This document shows, in pieces, positions 22,408-33,574 of a stretch of DNA of 64,000 nt (position 1 is the first letter of the stretch; each line of letters starts with the position of its first letter). The stretch is from Apiotrichum sp. Y4204 (lineage: Eukaryota; Basidiomycota; Tremellomycetes; Trichosporonales; Trichosporonaceae). Below the pieces are notes generated by a model that worked only from the letters and a program-made list of their open reading frames with translations, searched no databases and had not been told where the DNA came from. The DNA is taken from positions 1 to 64,000 of the forward strand of contig JAMYHL010000092.1 in NCBI GenBank assembly GCA_025531455.1, read 5' to 3'. A program made the position numbers and the translations under genes.

Positions 22408-23813
22408 CTATGCAATCGAGCCGGTCTCCGGGAGGGCGCCGCCTTGGCGGATGAGGACCTCTGTGAAAGTTAGCATCAATCCGTGCTGCAGCAACGCAGT
22501 GGTGCTCACTAAAGAACTCATAGGAGAGCCAGGAGATGGCGGTCGAGGGTGCGACGGTGAGCACACGGGGGAGCATGCCGCGCTTCAGGCCGCGGATGCC
22601 GTCACGCTCAACAATGATGCGGAGCGCCTCACCCATGCCGCGTGCATTGCGTATCCTCGGGTCTGACGACGTGCCACGGGTCTGGAGAAGCGTCTTGGCA
22701 ACGTCCAGCGGCGTGGTGACGGCCGCTGCCAGACCACCGGCAATACCACCGGCCGCGACGTGGGTGAGCGGAGAGTAGGCCCCGCTCGGGTTGAAGAACG
22801 ACTTGAGCGACTCGTACGCCGAGAACTGCACAGCAGTGAACGGCACGCTCATCGTGAGCGTCGTGGGGTAGGACACGTAGAACGCCGCGAGACCTTCGTT
22901 GGTGTAGACTTTGCGCGCGCATTCCCACACAGTGCGGTACGGCGAGCCCTGGATCTGCATACGCTGCTTAATGACGTCGAAGGGGTTCATGAGCGCGTCG
23001 GACGTAATAGTTGCGGAAGCACCAGCCAGAGCGGTGCCGCCGACGCCCTTCCATCCCTCGTCGTGACCGCCGGCAATCTCACGCGCGAACTCGTACATGC
23101 CGAAGTGGGCAGCATGTGCCGGACCAGCACCGAGAATGACCGACGCGACACCGCGCCACAGCGACCGAACGCCCTCGCCGAGGCGCACACTGCGGAGGTG
23201 GTCCGCGAACGTCGTGAGCGGCGCGCGGGCGGCCGCAGCAGCAGCAGACGAGACATCACCGGCCGCTGTCTGGACTGCCATCGGGGAAAGAATTTGCATG
23301 CGGGTCTGATGTTAGCCGGAATGGGGGCCGAGAAGTGAAAAAAGTGGCAGGAAAACAGGGCCAAAGTGTGTCCTCGTGGCTCGAGCAAAAGTGACTGCCA
23401 CGAGGACAACACGTACCTTGATGGAGTCCACCGGGAAGATGGCGGCGTGCTCGGAGATGCCAGCCTGTGGTGTCAGCAGGAGCAGATAGTGAGTTGAGCG
23501 GCGCTGCACGACATCCCGATACGGGAATGCCACCACAAGCGCCCGCCGATCTGGGTGATCCAGTGGCTGAAGCCGGCCAACTTGTGGTAGGCATTCCCGT
23601 CTGGCCACTCACCATTGCGCCGGCGGCCATGTTCACGCCCCAGCCATATCCGACAGGCAAAGACTCGTAGTCGTGCTCCTCGTCCTCAAGGTCGATCGGC
23701 GTATGGGCCTGCTCAAGATGAGCACCGTGGGGGTGAACGTGCACACGGGGCCTGTCAGACATTGTGACGGCGATCGGAAAGGGGGCAATGGGTGGGCTGG
23801 AGATGTTAGACAT
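22408..23813 (-). CDS. MRS4: Mitoferrin-type mitochondrial iron carrier (Mrs3/4 family)
   Basis: Member of the mitochondrial carrier family that imports iron across the inner membrane for haem and Fe-S synthesis. Four exons: 23613-23813, 23417-23464, 22510-23305 and 22460-22408, giving 365 residues. Three carrier repeats are visible with signatures FPVDSIKTRMQ, NPFDVIKQRMQ and TPLDVAKTLLQ, and each repeat has two hydrophobic helices. GWGVNMAAGAMAGISEHAAIFPVD and the late RGMLPRVLTVAPSTAISW-type segment are characteristic of mitoferrins. The start may be 23813 or the downstream in-frame ATG at 23762 (MSDRPRVHVHPHG), which gives the commoner N-terminus. The 48-nt exon 2 holds the end of helix 1 and the first signature. 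An ATCTGATAA iron-GATA motif lies about 1.2 kb upstream. Confidence 0.92.
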
Positions 23814-26370
23814 GTCAGGTGGCAAGAGGTTGACAATGGGGACAGAAGAGTAAAGGTGGCTAGAGTAAGGAGCGTGGGGTAAATAGAAAAGTGCAGCACG
23901 GGAAAGAAGTGTGGGGTGTGCACGGCTGATGTTGAGAGAGGGGATGGTGCCAAGATAAATAGCGCGGACAAAAATCCAGCATGGCTGATAGCAGCGATAG
24001 CACCGAGAAACCCGTGCAACAGCAGTACTGCGTCTCCGCAGATTTACCGCGCCCCGCGGCCCATTACCTCGGGCTGATAGGGATCATCGCCGAGCCATCG
24101 TCACCGCTCGAAAGGATGGAGACAACAACGCCCGTAGCAGACGCCACGCATCACATGAGGTAACGCCCAGTCCTGTGTTGGAAAGGAGGGGGGAGGGGGA
24201 TCATGGGGCCGCTCGCGTTCGGATCCTGGCATCTGGGCTTCTGAACATCTGGGGTTGCTAGGGGACTGGCGGCTTTGCCTGTAGGTGTGGTTTTCTTTCG
24301 CATTGTCATCGGCCGATGGATGGTGACTCACTCCGAGGCGGGCGGAATGAACTTTTTCCTTGCTTGTTTTCTTCCACTTTTGTTGGTTGATGTTCGCCAG
24401 CCGGTGTGTTAGGGCGGAGGGCTGAGATTGCTGCTGCGTCGGGGTCGGAGATGGTGAGATCGTAAGAAGAGGTGAGCTCGACGACGCTTTTAGTGATGAG
24501 GAGAGGGGAAGGCAGAAGTTGGTGGTGGTGGATGTCTCTTTCCGCGAGCCCCCCCCCCCCTTGCTCCGCCCAATGGATGCAATGAGCGAGCCAACCGAAA
24601 AGTGATGACCCATTCCCGCATGGCTCTCTAGCCCATCTCCGTCCCTGGCTGGCATGGCTGGGCTGCAGTGCTCCTGGCTGGCAAAACGGAAGTATAATTT
24701 GTCTATTTTCCATTTCATCATGACTTTTTTTTTTTCTCCCTCCGGTACGAGTGGAGGCCGGAGACTGAAGCAAACGGGAGGGTGACTAGACTCATGTCGG
24801 CTAATCTTCGCCCGAACACGGGGGGAGGGAAAAAGGGATAAATGGGCCATTAAGGCCATTGACCGCTGGAGGGTATTTCAATCAGATCATTAGAAACTGA
24901 ACATTAGGAAAGTGCTCGGCATGCTTCGGCAATATGGATGTTTGTAATGCCCTACCGTTTGTTTTCCTTGCAATCACCGTGATCGACAATCTGATAAGGG
25001 CAGAAAAGTCTCCCCACCCCCGGCCGAGTTATCCCGACCATCAACAACATTCAACAAGAGCAACAGCATGGCATCCTTTGCCCATTGTGCCCTTGCCCAT
25101 CATCCTTCTCCCTTCATCCCTATCATTATTCCCTGCTATCCTTGTGTGCGCACTTTTTGCGCGCCACTCGCATCACTGCGCAATATCATATCAGATTACA
25201 AACGCCCCCGAGCGGGGGATCGCGGGTCACGAGTGTGGGCACGTGTGGCGGCGTCTGGGAGCTCATTCCTCTCGCCCCCAATTCCGATACGGACCTACCG
25301 CAGACGAAAAAGCCAAAGGCCGGGCAGCATACATGTCTCCGTGATCCGTACTACATGTCTTGTCATGTGTTCACTGCTTCGGTGGCCGGGATGTGTAAGC
25401 AGCACTGTCCGCCGCGACGCCGACGATAACGCCGAGGATGAGTGCGACGGCGACGGCGAAATGAGCGCACGCTCGTTCTCATTCCCCGCGATTGTGATTG
25501 TAACTTTATTCAGAATGGAAGCGATAAATTCCAAAGTGGAGGGCGTCCACCGTTGTGGGGACCCCCGGATAGGCCCAATGGGTGAGAACAATCACGCGAG
25601 AAGCCCGAGAAGAGGGTATCTGAGAGCGTTCCATATATAAGTGTCCAGGAGGTCGAGACTCGCGTACTCCCTCCCCCATAACCACATACAGTACCGCCTT
25701 CGCGATGCTCAGCCTCAGTCTGTCTCACAGGATCTCATCTCACAGGACATCCCACGGGCCGGGGCTGTGGGTTCTGACCATCCTGTACCACTTGACCACT
25801 TTGCACTTTGGCCACTTTGACCGAGACAGGATCAATTCAGTCTCAGGCTCAATCTCGACTGGTCGGGCAATAAAGAACGCGGAACGCGGTGCATTAAAAG
25901 GTGCTTTCCTTCCTAGTGGTGCAGGCATGCAGGTTGGTATTCGAGTCGCGTCGGCGACCTGCGAGCGCTAGCCCACACTTGAATGCCTCGAAGACGTGTC
26001 ACATGCGCCATCCTCGACTATACAGCTATACGACTGCCCAAAGTCGCGACCAACTGACAAGCAGAATGGCATGCTACAAAGCGAGGAACGAGATTAACGA
26101 GGCGTGCTCATTCTGATCATCCTCATTCTCAATCCCACAATCCCACACGCGTTGGATCGAGATTGGCGCATCAGCGCATCAGCGCATCTCGATGCGCGTG
26201 CGTGGGACAGGAACAACATTTTGATACTCGATACTCTATCTATCATCTTTATCCTTCTTCTTCTCACCTTTTACTAAAGGCTGCACGCCTGCAAGACCAT
26301 CAGTATCAGCATTCTCAGACCGATAACAAGATAGGGACACGAGAAGGTCACAGATACGACAACATCATCC
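23814..26370. other. Long intergenic region with homopolymer runs
   Basis: About 2.5 kb between the divergent mitoferrin gene and the gene at 26467. It contains a 12-base C run at 24549-24560, an 11-base T run near 24725-24735 and a TATATAAG-type box near 25633. A 252-codon minus-strand frame (24101-24859) crosses the C run and has no recognisable content. No gene is supported. Confidence 0.45.
24989..24997 (+). promoter_or_regulatory. Iron-GATA motif (ATCTGATAA)
   Basis: Exact match to ATCWGATAA, the site bound by fungal iron-responsive GATA repressors (SreA/Urbs1/Cir1 group). It is 1.18 kb upstream of the mitoferrin start and 1.47 kb upstream of the next rightward gene, so assignment to mitoferrin is tentative. 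Confidence 0.35.
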
Positions 26371-26466
26371 TTCACCACTCTCACCATTCTCACCACTCTC
26401 ACCACTCTCACCACTCTCACCACTCTCACCACTCTCACCACTCTCACCACTCTCACCACTCTCACC
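26371..26466 (+). repeat. 9-bp minisatellite (CTCACCACT)n ending at a start codon
   Basis: About ten head-to-tail copies of CTCACCACT, with one early variant (CTCACCATT), end exactly in CTCACC followed by the ATG at 26467. The array is therefore the immediate 5' UTR, and its last unit supplies the CACC context before the initiator codon. Copy number is likely to vary between strains. Confidence 0.92.
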
Positions 26467-27952
26467 ATGCAGCCAAGCATCAACGTCATTCCGCCCTCGC
26501 CGCGGCGCTCTGCCTCCCCACCGCCCTCGCCCTTCCAGTTCGCGGTGCCTTCTCGCGGCGCGTCCCCGCCAGCCTTCTCGCCACCCTCGCCACCGCGTCC
26601 CCCCTCGCGGCAGCGCCAACGCGAGCCAGAGTCCCCGCCCTCGCCGCCTCGGCGCACACCCCGCAAACCCGTCTCTTTAGGCCCGATACCCGCGTTACCA
26701 CTCGACACGCCCCTGCCCTCCTCCGCCCGCCCAGGCGCATCGCCCACCCTGCCCTCGCCCCCGACACCGCCTTCCCCACCAATGCCTGCAACCTACTGGT
26801 CCGCCGCCCCGTCGCCGCGCGACCTCCGCGAGTGTCTCACGCGCTACGTCTTCCCCGCCCCGCCTTGCACCCCATCAACACCTCTCACAGGCCCTGATGT
26901 GACCCGCGCACTTGACCAGCTCCACGTCCGCACGCGCGCGGCCGCGTTCAAGAGCCCCCCAACCCGCCTCCGCGTGCAGTACCACCGCGGCCTCGCCGGT
27001 GTCCTCCTCCGCCAATTCTCCCGCCTAGCGTCCCCCGACCCCGAGGATATCGCCACCGGCCGCCTCTCCAAGTCGTACCTCCGCAGCATCGAGGAGTGGT
27101 GCGCGCGAAGCGCCGAGGCGCATGCGTCCCATTTGCACGCGTCGTCAAACGAGCGCGCGGCCGCCGACGCAGGGTATGCCGCTCTTGTTGACCCGATCAA
27201 CGACCTCGCAGCCCATAAGAGCAGCTACGCACCCGGGCGCCGCCCGCTCGCTGCGCCGCACTGGGCGTGGCCACCTCCCGGGGACGCAAGCGGACCAACC
27301 GACTGGGTCGCGTACGCGTCGGACACGCCACAGGCGGTGTGTAAGTGGAAGCAGGTGTCAGATGAGGAGATGGCGGATCTCGCGGGCGCGGGGCGCGGGC
27401 CCGCTACGGACAAATGGCCGCTCGACGTGTTCCCCGGCTTTAGCGTTTGGCTCGAGGCCGGCGAGGTGCGGAACGATGCGGGAATGGAGGGAAATCCCGT
27501 GACGGCGTCGCTTCTTGTAAGAACAGTCTGGCACGATATGAAGCTTACTCCAGGCATGGTCGGACGCACACCACTACTTTGCGCGCTGGAGCGTGCTCTT
27601 CAACGGGCGGAGCGCACTGGTCTTCTTCCTCGCCAAGCCGGACCAGCTGTTTGTCAGCGACGTAATCCCCCACGATGCGGGATACGCTGCGGGCGACACG
27701 CTCACAATTGCGGGCGTGCTCTTTGCGCTGTGTGTCCTCGAGCCTGCGGACCGGCCGACGGTGAGCATGGCGGACGAGGTGCTCCGTTTCTATCCGCCGC
27801 CGTGCCAGCGCTTTCTTGCGAGTATTCAGGATGAGGACGAGGGTGAGGACGGGAAGAAGGAGACGGACGAGGTGATGGGTAAGAGCCAGATGAAGGTCGA
27901 CGCCCCGCGTCTCAAGAAGAAGGGCAGAGCGAAGGGACCAAAGAATATGTAG
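26467..27952 (+). CDS. Unrecognised proline-rich protein, two exons
   Basis: 482 residues from exons 26467-27516 and 27554-27952, separated by a 37-nt intron (GTAAGA...TTACTCCAG). The first 110 residues are a Pro/Ser/Arg-rich disordered tail. The remainder looks folded: helices around residues 115-250 (LRVQYHRGLAGVLLRQFSRL), then WVAYASDTP, CKWKQV and WPLDVFPGF, and after the intron AWSDAHHYFARWSVLFNG followed by a hydrophobic ALVFFLAKPDQLFVSDV. It ends in an acidic and then a Lys-rich tail (KKKGRAKGPKNM). The general pattern recalls fungal-specific domains with alternating aromatic strands, but I cannot name it. ATG choice is supported by the repeat array ending at it and by the long uninterrupted frame. 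Confidence 0.75.
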
Positions 27953-28800
27953 CAAAGCTACGCGCCGAGCAGAACGACGCATGACCACGACCCGACATAG
28001 CTGAACGTCAGCACAACCGCATGATACGACACCCAAGACTGCCATACACGAAACGCAGACGACGCGACGAGAACGAGAACGAGAACGAGAACGAGAACGA
28101 TATACGATACCCCTTCCCATCCCCTGTAGACCGTACTTCCATGTCCCCTGTATCGCGAAAACCCCCGGCTTAGTTCAGTATTTGTACATTGCGTTAAGAG
28201 ATTAGCAGCTTGATGAAGGATGTTTATGAACAGTGCTGTTTTGATTCCAGACCTTGGGATGGCCAAAGCGACATGGTGTGTTAGTAGCCAGAACGCGGTG
28301 CAGAACGAGCACGAGCTGGCCAGCAAGTCGACATTGCGCCGACAACCGCGACGACCGCAACGGAAGCATGTGCCCCGGGTGATGTTTGTGCAAGTGGTGG
28401 AGATTGGAGGTGAATTGATGAAAGGAGGCATGGAGCCCCACTTGAAGCAGTCTGGACATCTAGCCACTCCGGACCAGACACACCCACCGCAGGCGACCCA
28501 CAATCGCCAGTTCGTTGCTGAACATCAGCGCACCATTGAGACTTGTTGACCTTTGGTGGGCAGTGTGAGTTGCAGTGGTGGTGGTGGGGATGGTGGAGGG
28601 TGGAGTTGGCGGATGTGTGTCTTCCGGCCCAGCAGTCCCTCTCGGACATGACCGCCCCCACAACGGACATGACGAGCAGCACTCATAACGCGACGCAGAA
28701 ACACGGCAATCAACTGCTTTACACCCCTCACCAGCTCAGATCATCACCACTCACTACACCCTCACTGCTGTCCGATATCGCCCGCTATCCCGCCCGCACC
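27953..28800. other. Intergenic between two rightward genes, with a hexamer repeat
   Basis: Contains five tandem GAGAAC hexamers at 28069-28098. The minus strand shows open frames that are low-complexity reflections of that repeat. In-frame ATGs upstream of 28801 (for example 28651) precede sequence with no family similarity, so the region is treated as 5' UTR of the hydratase. Confidence 0.5.
28069..28098. repeat. Hexamer tandem repeat (GAGAAC)5
   Basis: Five perfect copies of GAGAAC in the 3' flank of the gene ending at 27952. Confidence 0.9.
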
Positions 28801-29990
28801 ATGTCCAAGCCGCAGTTCACCCTCCCTCCCCCCGCGATCCCAGACGACATGGTGCGCCTGACCTTTCCCGCGCCGCACGTGCTCCACATCGCGATGAACC
28901 GCCCCAAGGCGTACAATGCCATGTCGGCGGCGCTGAACGCGACACTCGCAGACGTGTTTGACTGGTACGAGGCGGAGCCGTCGCTCTGGGTCGCGGTGCT
29001 CGGGAGCACGAACCGCAAGGCGTGGTGTGCGGGCGCGGACCTCAAGGAGTGGGTGAGTAGATGGTGGGAATGAGGAGATGTAGTAGGACAAAACCAGGTC
29101 CTGGAGACTTTCACAAGAAATACGCGTCCGCAAGACATTTACTAACATTACCAGAAGGAGAAAGGTAAGACCGGCCTTCCGCGGAACGGCATCGCAGGCC
29201 TGACGGAGCGCTTCACGCGGTAAGTACCGCGGGCGGGGCATGCCGGCGTAACCCGGGCTGACAGCAGCAAACCGGTCATTGGCGCGATCAACGGCGTGGC
29301 CCTCGGTGGCGGGTGTGAGATTGTGGTCAATCTCGACATTGGCATCGCAGGCGAGAGCGCCATCTTTGGCTTTCCCGAGGCGAAGCGCGGGGTGTCTATC
29401 GCGGGCGGGGGTCTGCAGCGCTTCGTCAAGATTGTCGGCCACCAGAAGGGTGAGTGCACAGAGTTGGGCCGAGTGGGGCGAGTGGAGGCGGAGATCACGG
29501 CTTCCCGGATCCACGGGTTCCATTGTCTTTCCCACAAGCTGCAGGCCGCTGACTCGCAGCCGTCGAGTGCGTCCTCACAGGGCGGAACATTCCTGCTGCA
29601 GAGGCACTGCAGCTGCGCATGATCAACGAGGTGGTGCCCGACGACAAGGTCGAGGAGCGCGCACTCGAGCTCGCAAAGATGATTGCGGGCAACTCGCCCG
29701 ACTCGGTCGTCGCCGGTCTATATGGTAAGTCACCACGAGCGGGGAGATCGAATCAGCAATTATGCCCATGGTATGGTCACGCTCCGTCTCCCGCCCGAAG
29801 ACCCACCCTCTTATCTCGCTCACACACAGGCATCCGCCTCGCGGGGGAGCACGCGTCCGCGCGCGAGTCCAATATCCTCTTTGTCGACTCGGCGCAGTAC
29901 CGTGCCGTGAACACGGGCGAGAACATCAAGGAGGGCCTCCTCGCATTCCAGGAGCGCCGCGAGCCCAAGTGGGTTCCGAGCAAACTCTAG
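28801..29990 (+). CDS. Enoyl-CoA hydratase/isomerase, peroxisomal (C-terminal SKL)
   Basis: 274 residues from five exons: 28801-29052, 29155-29219, 29268-29449, 29560-29724 and 29830-29990. Crotonase fold; hydrates trans-2-enoyl-CoA (or acts as an isomerase). The first oxyanion-hole segment is WCAGADLKEW; the second is GVALGGGCE. Both glutamates of the classical hydratase are present, one in GGGCE and one in FPEAKRGVSIAGGG. The protein ends KWVPSKL, a textbook PTS1, so it should be imported into peroxisomes. The start at 28801 was chosen because family similarity begins right after it. A 3-ketoacyl-CoA thiolase that also ends in SKL lies 3.6 kb downstream, which fits peroxisomal fatty-acid beta-oxidation. 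Intron 1 (102 nt) is longer than the others. Confidence 0.93.
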
Positions 29991-30645
29991 GACTCTGGGA
30001 TATAGGGATATGGTTTGATAATGGCTATGGCTGTGGGCGGCGTGGGAGGCCGATGAGAAGCAGTAGTACAGTACAGGTATGCAATCATGGAATCGAGGCA
30101 CGTATGTCGCAGAGCGGGAATCAGTGCATCTCGGGCCTGCGTTCCAGTGTTCAGTGTTCGGATCCCGGGCCCGACTGTTCGCAGGGATCGTCAACGACTG
30201 CGGCCCAGACAACGGCCCAGAAGAGAAATTCCGACCGACCTGACTCTGACTCTGTGCATGCGGTAGCGTAGAGGCTCTATAACCCCGTGCTTTGTCTCCC
30301 AAGTCCTGGCGGGCGTGCATTCCAAGCAGCCGCGGCCTGGCAGGAACCCGCGCTTGGCAGGGCAATGGCAGGGCGTGGCCGAGATGTTTCGGCCGGCGTG
30401 GTGGTAGTGTGGTTATCTGATTACTTTAGCAATTGGGCGTGGCGTCTAATCAGATAACGGGATGGATGGAAGTTGGAATGCTGCCTGTCCTCCCGCTCGT
30501 GCCCAGTCTTGCAGCTCACCGGGCCCGAAGCCGGCCGACCAAACTGTTCCCCACCCAGTCGCAGATTCCAGCTCAGCGGCCTGACTACAGTACATATAGG
30601 CAGCAAGCGACGACAAGAAGAAGAACACCCCATCGCCCCGGCAAA
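29991..30645. other. Promoter region of the CFEM-like gene
   Basis: 655 bases. The downstream half contains the palindromic iron-GATA pair at 30412-30458 and a TACATATAGG element near 30590, about 55 bases before the ATG. No gene or RNA seen. Confidence 0.55.
30412..30458. promoter_or_regulatory. Inverted pair of iron-GATA motifs
   Basis: GTTATCTGATTA (30412-30423) and its exact reverse complement TAATCAGATAAC (30447-30458) form a 12-bp inverted repeat with a 23-bp spacer. Each arm contains ATCAGATAA, the ATCWGATAA consensus for iron-responsive GATA factors. The pair sits about 190-235 bp before the start of the CFEM-like gene at 30646. The right arm and two flanking bases recur as an identical 14-mer (TCTAATCAGATAAC) at 56402-56415, upstream of the siderophore transporter. 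Confidence 0.7.
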
Positions 30646-31379
30646 ATGCTCCCCGCCCTCCTCCTCACCGCCGCCCTCGGTACGTCCCCACCTCACCCCC
30701 CACGTATCTAACTCCAGCGACCGCGACGCCCAACCCCGACGCCCTCCTTCGCCTCGAAGCGCGGCAGGGCCTCGCCTCCCTCCTCCCCGAGTCGTGTGCC
30801 GCGCAGTGCACAACCCTCAGCACCGGGTATGCAGGGTGCCACTCGGGCGACAACGCAGTCTGCGGCTCCCTCTGTCCCGTGAGTGCATCAACCTCCTAAT
30901 CCTAACGCCAGGACGACAAGTGGGCCGAAGTCGAGAGCTGCCTCACCTGCGCAGTCTCTGCCGGCGCATTTGATCAGGCTCGCGGCGCCTCGATCGGGGA
31001 CACGCTCAAGAAGATGTGCACCAACCTCGCGGCCTCGAATGCTGCCATGAGCGGCCCGGCGGCTACCAACGCCCCGAACGCCACGGGCACTGCTGGGGCC
31101 CCCGCGGCCCCAACTAATGGTACGGACGGCGGCCACTCGCACGGGGATGACGGCCACTCCCACTCGAACGACGGCCACTCCCACGCGACCTCTGGGACTG
31201 CGGCGCCGACTGGCGGCCCCCGCTCCTCTGGCGCGGCGAACGGCGCGCGCACCAGCTCGAGCGGTACCGCCGCGCCCTCTGGCCCTGCCACCTCGGCGCC
31301 GGGCAGCGGCGCCATGTCGCTTGGCGCGTCGGCTGCTGGTGTCGCTGCGGTCGTGCTGGGTGCGCTTGCTCTTTTCTAA
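30646..31379 (+). CDS. CFEM-like eight-cysteine, GPI-anchored, His-rich cell-surface protein
   Basis: 220 residues from exons 30646-30679, 30718-30878 and 30912-31379. A signal peptide (MLPALLLTAALATA) precedes a compact domain with exactly eight cysteines (38, 42, 52, 60, 64, 75, 78, 101). Its opening PESCAAQC resembles the CFEM start, and Asp56 in CHSGD sits where CFEM haem-binding proteins place their axial Asp. The second half departs from the classical consensus (C-x3-C and C-x2-C pairs), so this is CFEM-like rather than proven CFEM. A Ser/Thr/Ala stalk follows with three HSH clusters (GGHSHGDDGHSHSNDGHSHA), then a hydrophobic GPI-attachment end (AAGVAAVVLGALALF). Likely role: haem, iron or other metal capture at the cell wall. 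Two iron-GATA motifs upstream support iron regulation. Confidence 0.75.
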
Positions 31380-31526
31380 TTATTCAAATGAGATTCTCCT
31401 GTGTGCTCGTAAATTTTAATTACATGCACTGGTATTTTTGTTACTCTCTCGGGAACTGGGCTACTCGTTACGGTATGAAACACTGGAATCGCTATACTAC
31501 ACAACACAGACACAGCACCTCGTCAT

Positions 31527-32697
31527 CTAACACTCATCATCCGCGATGGACGGGTCGACTTTGACAACAATCTTACCCGCGGCATGACCCTCCCCGAGGC
31601 GGCGGTACGCTTCATCCGCTTCCTCAAACGCGAAGATACTGTCAATCACGACCTTGATCTTCTTGCGTTCAAGCATATCCACCACGGCCTGGCGGTCCGC
31701 CAGCGTCGGCGACATCATCGCACACGCGCCCCACTTCCTCCCCACACCGCCGAGCCACGCGGTAGTCGGCCACCACTCGTTGAGCTTCATCTTCCACACG
31801 GCCCGCAAAAAGTCGGGGATCGAGAAACCGGGGGGCTTGATTCCCACACTCTCGTACAGGCCGCCAGGGACGAGAAAGCGCGGCGAGGCGGCGTACAGCG
31901 CTTGCTTGCCGAGCACGTCGATTACCACGTCGAACGGGGACGCGCCGAAGCGCGCAGCGAGGTGGGCCCCCAAGTCGGGGTGCGCGGCGTAGTCAATTGC
32001 CTGGGGTTAGTTTCATCTAGTGCCCACGGGCTCGACTCACTTCATCCGCACCGAGCGACTCGATCATCTGCGCCTTGGCCGCCCCACAGACGCCGACGAC
32101 AAAGCCGGTGGGTCCGACCGCATTCCGCACCATCTGCACAACGAGGTGCCCGATCCCACCCGACGCAGCGTTGATCAGCACGCGGTCGCCGGTCTTGGCG
32201 CCCGACTCGAGGACGAGCTGGCGCGCAGTCAGGCCCGCGAGCATGGCGCCTGCGCCGTGCGCAAATGTCGTGTCGCGGGGTTTGTGGACCGCGTATCTTG
32301 CGGGAATGCGGATCCGCTTTGCGAGTGCGCCGTTCCCCGTAGGGAGGAGGAAAGCGGCGGGGAGCATGGCGCAGACCTTATCGCCGACGGCGAAGCGCGC
32401 GCCCTCTTTTGCGGCTTCGTCGGGGTGCCACACGTCGACGACCGTGCCGCTCAGATCCATCTCGGGGACGCTGTTGGCGGCACGCATCCGGTCGGGAAGG
32501 AGGACCATCTGCCAGATTGCGCCGGGGTTGAGAGCTGCAAAGGCGACGTCGATCAAGAGCCACTCCTCGGGCTGGGCGGCGTCCTTGGGCAGTGGGACGG
32601 GTGGGGGGAGAGTTGGGACCGCGCCGGTGGTGAGCGTGAGTACGTCCCACGGCAGGCCGCGCGTGGTCTGCGTCCACTGAGCTTGCATCTGGGGCAT
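31527..32697 (-). CDS. MDR-family NAD(P)H quinone reductase-like oxidoreductase
   Basis: 376 residues from exons 32041-32697 and 31527-32000. Medium-chain dehydrogenase/reductase without the catalytic-zinc signature: the N-terminal GroES-like part (ALNPGAIWQM, DLSGTVVDV, VGDKVCAM) lacks the G-H-E zinc motif. The cofactor fold is VLINAASGGIGHLVVQM, a quinone-oxidoreductase-type A-S-G-G-I/V-G loop. The C-terminus continues with FDVVIDVLG and a conventional GKIVVKVD end. It probably reduces quinones, enones or similar substrates with NADPH. The reading starts MPQMQAQW at 32697. It converges with the CFEM-like gene (147 bp apart) and shares an 877-bp divergent promoter with the thiolase gene, so co-regulation is possible. 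Confidence 0.88.
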
Positions 32698-33574
32698 TGT
32701 GAGAGGATGTAATGCGGGTGAGAGAGTGAGAAGAATTTGATTGCTGAATTGCTTGTCTCTCCAGTGCCACTGTCCTGTCCTTTTAAGTGCATTTGTTGTT
32801 GTTGTTGCCGGACGGTGGGTGGTGACGAGCACTGTTCGGCAGGAAGCAATCAGCCGCGGCACGTTGCACGGCAGAGACGGCACAGACGGTATGCAACAAG
32901 TAAGACAATTGAAAGCGCCCGGCCGCCCAGTTTCGTCAGCGGAATCTGCTGGCGGCTGGCCTGCCATAAGTACTTAGTAGTGCATTCATACACTCCATTC
33001 CAACGCTGCTTCCATTGCAGTAGCGGGCTCTCAGCGGCAGCGCTTGCGTCCTCGTCCGTTCGGCTGTTAGCGTCATGAGAAGCAGTGCTGGATGGCGTCG
33101 GGGGCGTCCGCTCCTCGGTCAGTGGTGGGAATGTGGAACTTGCGGGCAAGCACGTTCTCGCTCTTGAAATGATCAAGATGCAAGTTGACCGATCAAGTCA
33201 AGGTATGCATCTTGTAGATAACCGCAGCGCAGTTACTGCTATCTCCGGATCTACGGAGATCGCTCCGGCCGTTGCCCGCTGTCGTCGGTGTCGCTCTGTC
33301 GCCGCCGGCCGCGGACGTGAGTCCTGGCGTGTGGGACTGGCTGGGGCGGAGTTCGGCGTTGGCCGATAGCTCGAGGGGTTTTCCCGGGATATGGAGATGG
33401 AGATTGCTGCGGGGCAAGCGGGGCAAGCTATAGCCGACCCTCTGGGGGATAGCCAACCGTGGATTGTGGAGTTCGGATTCTGGCATCACACCCATTGTCC
33501 CGCGATGCAATATAACGGTCCCACATCCAGCATTTGTCCAGCACTGACTTTTCTTTTCCACCATCACTCTCACC
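32698..33574. other. Divergent promoter between quinone reductase and thiolase
   Basis: 877 bases between two oppositely oriented starts. Contains short TTG-rich and CCG-rich runs. The last 35 bases before 33575 are CT-rich (TTTTCTTTTCCACCATC), a typical fungal leader. No ORF is supported. Confidence 0.5.

Noticed and set aside
24101..24859. 252-codon open frame on the minus strand as a gene
   Set aside because: It crosses a 12-base C run and low-complexity sequence, has no splice signals or recognisable domain, and lies in a region otherwise empty on both strands.
26163..26897. Poly(His-Ser-His) protein read from 26163
   Set aside because: The His/Ser stretch is only the 9-bp minisatellite read in another frame; the gene starting at 26467 uses a different frame and has intron support.
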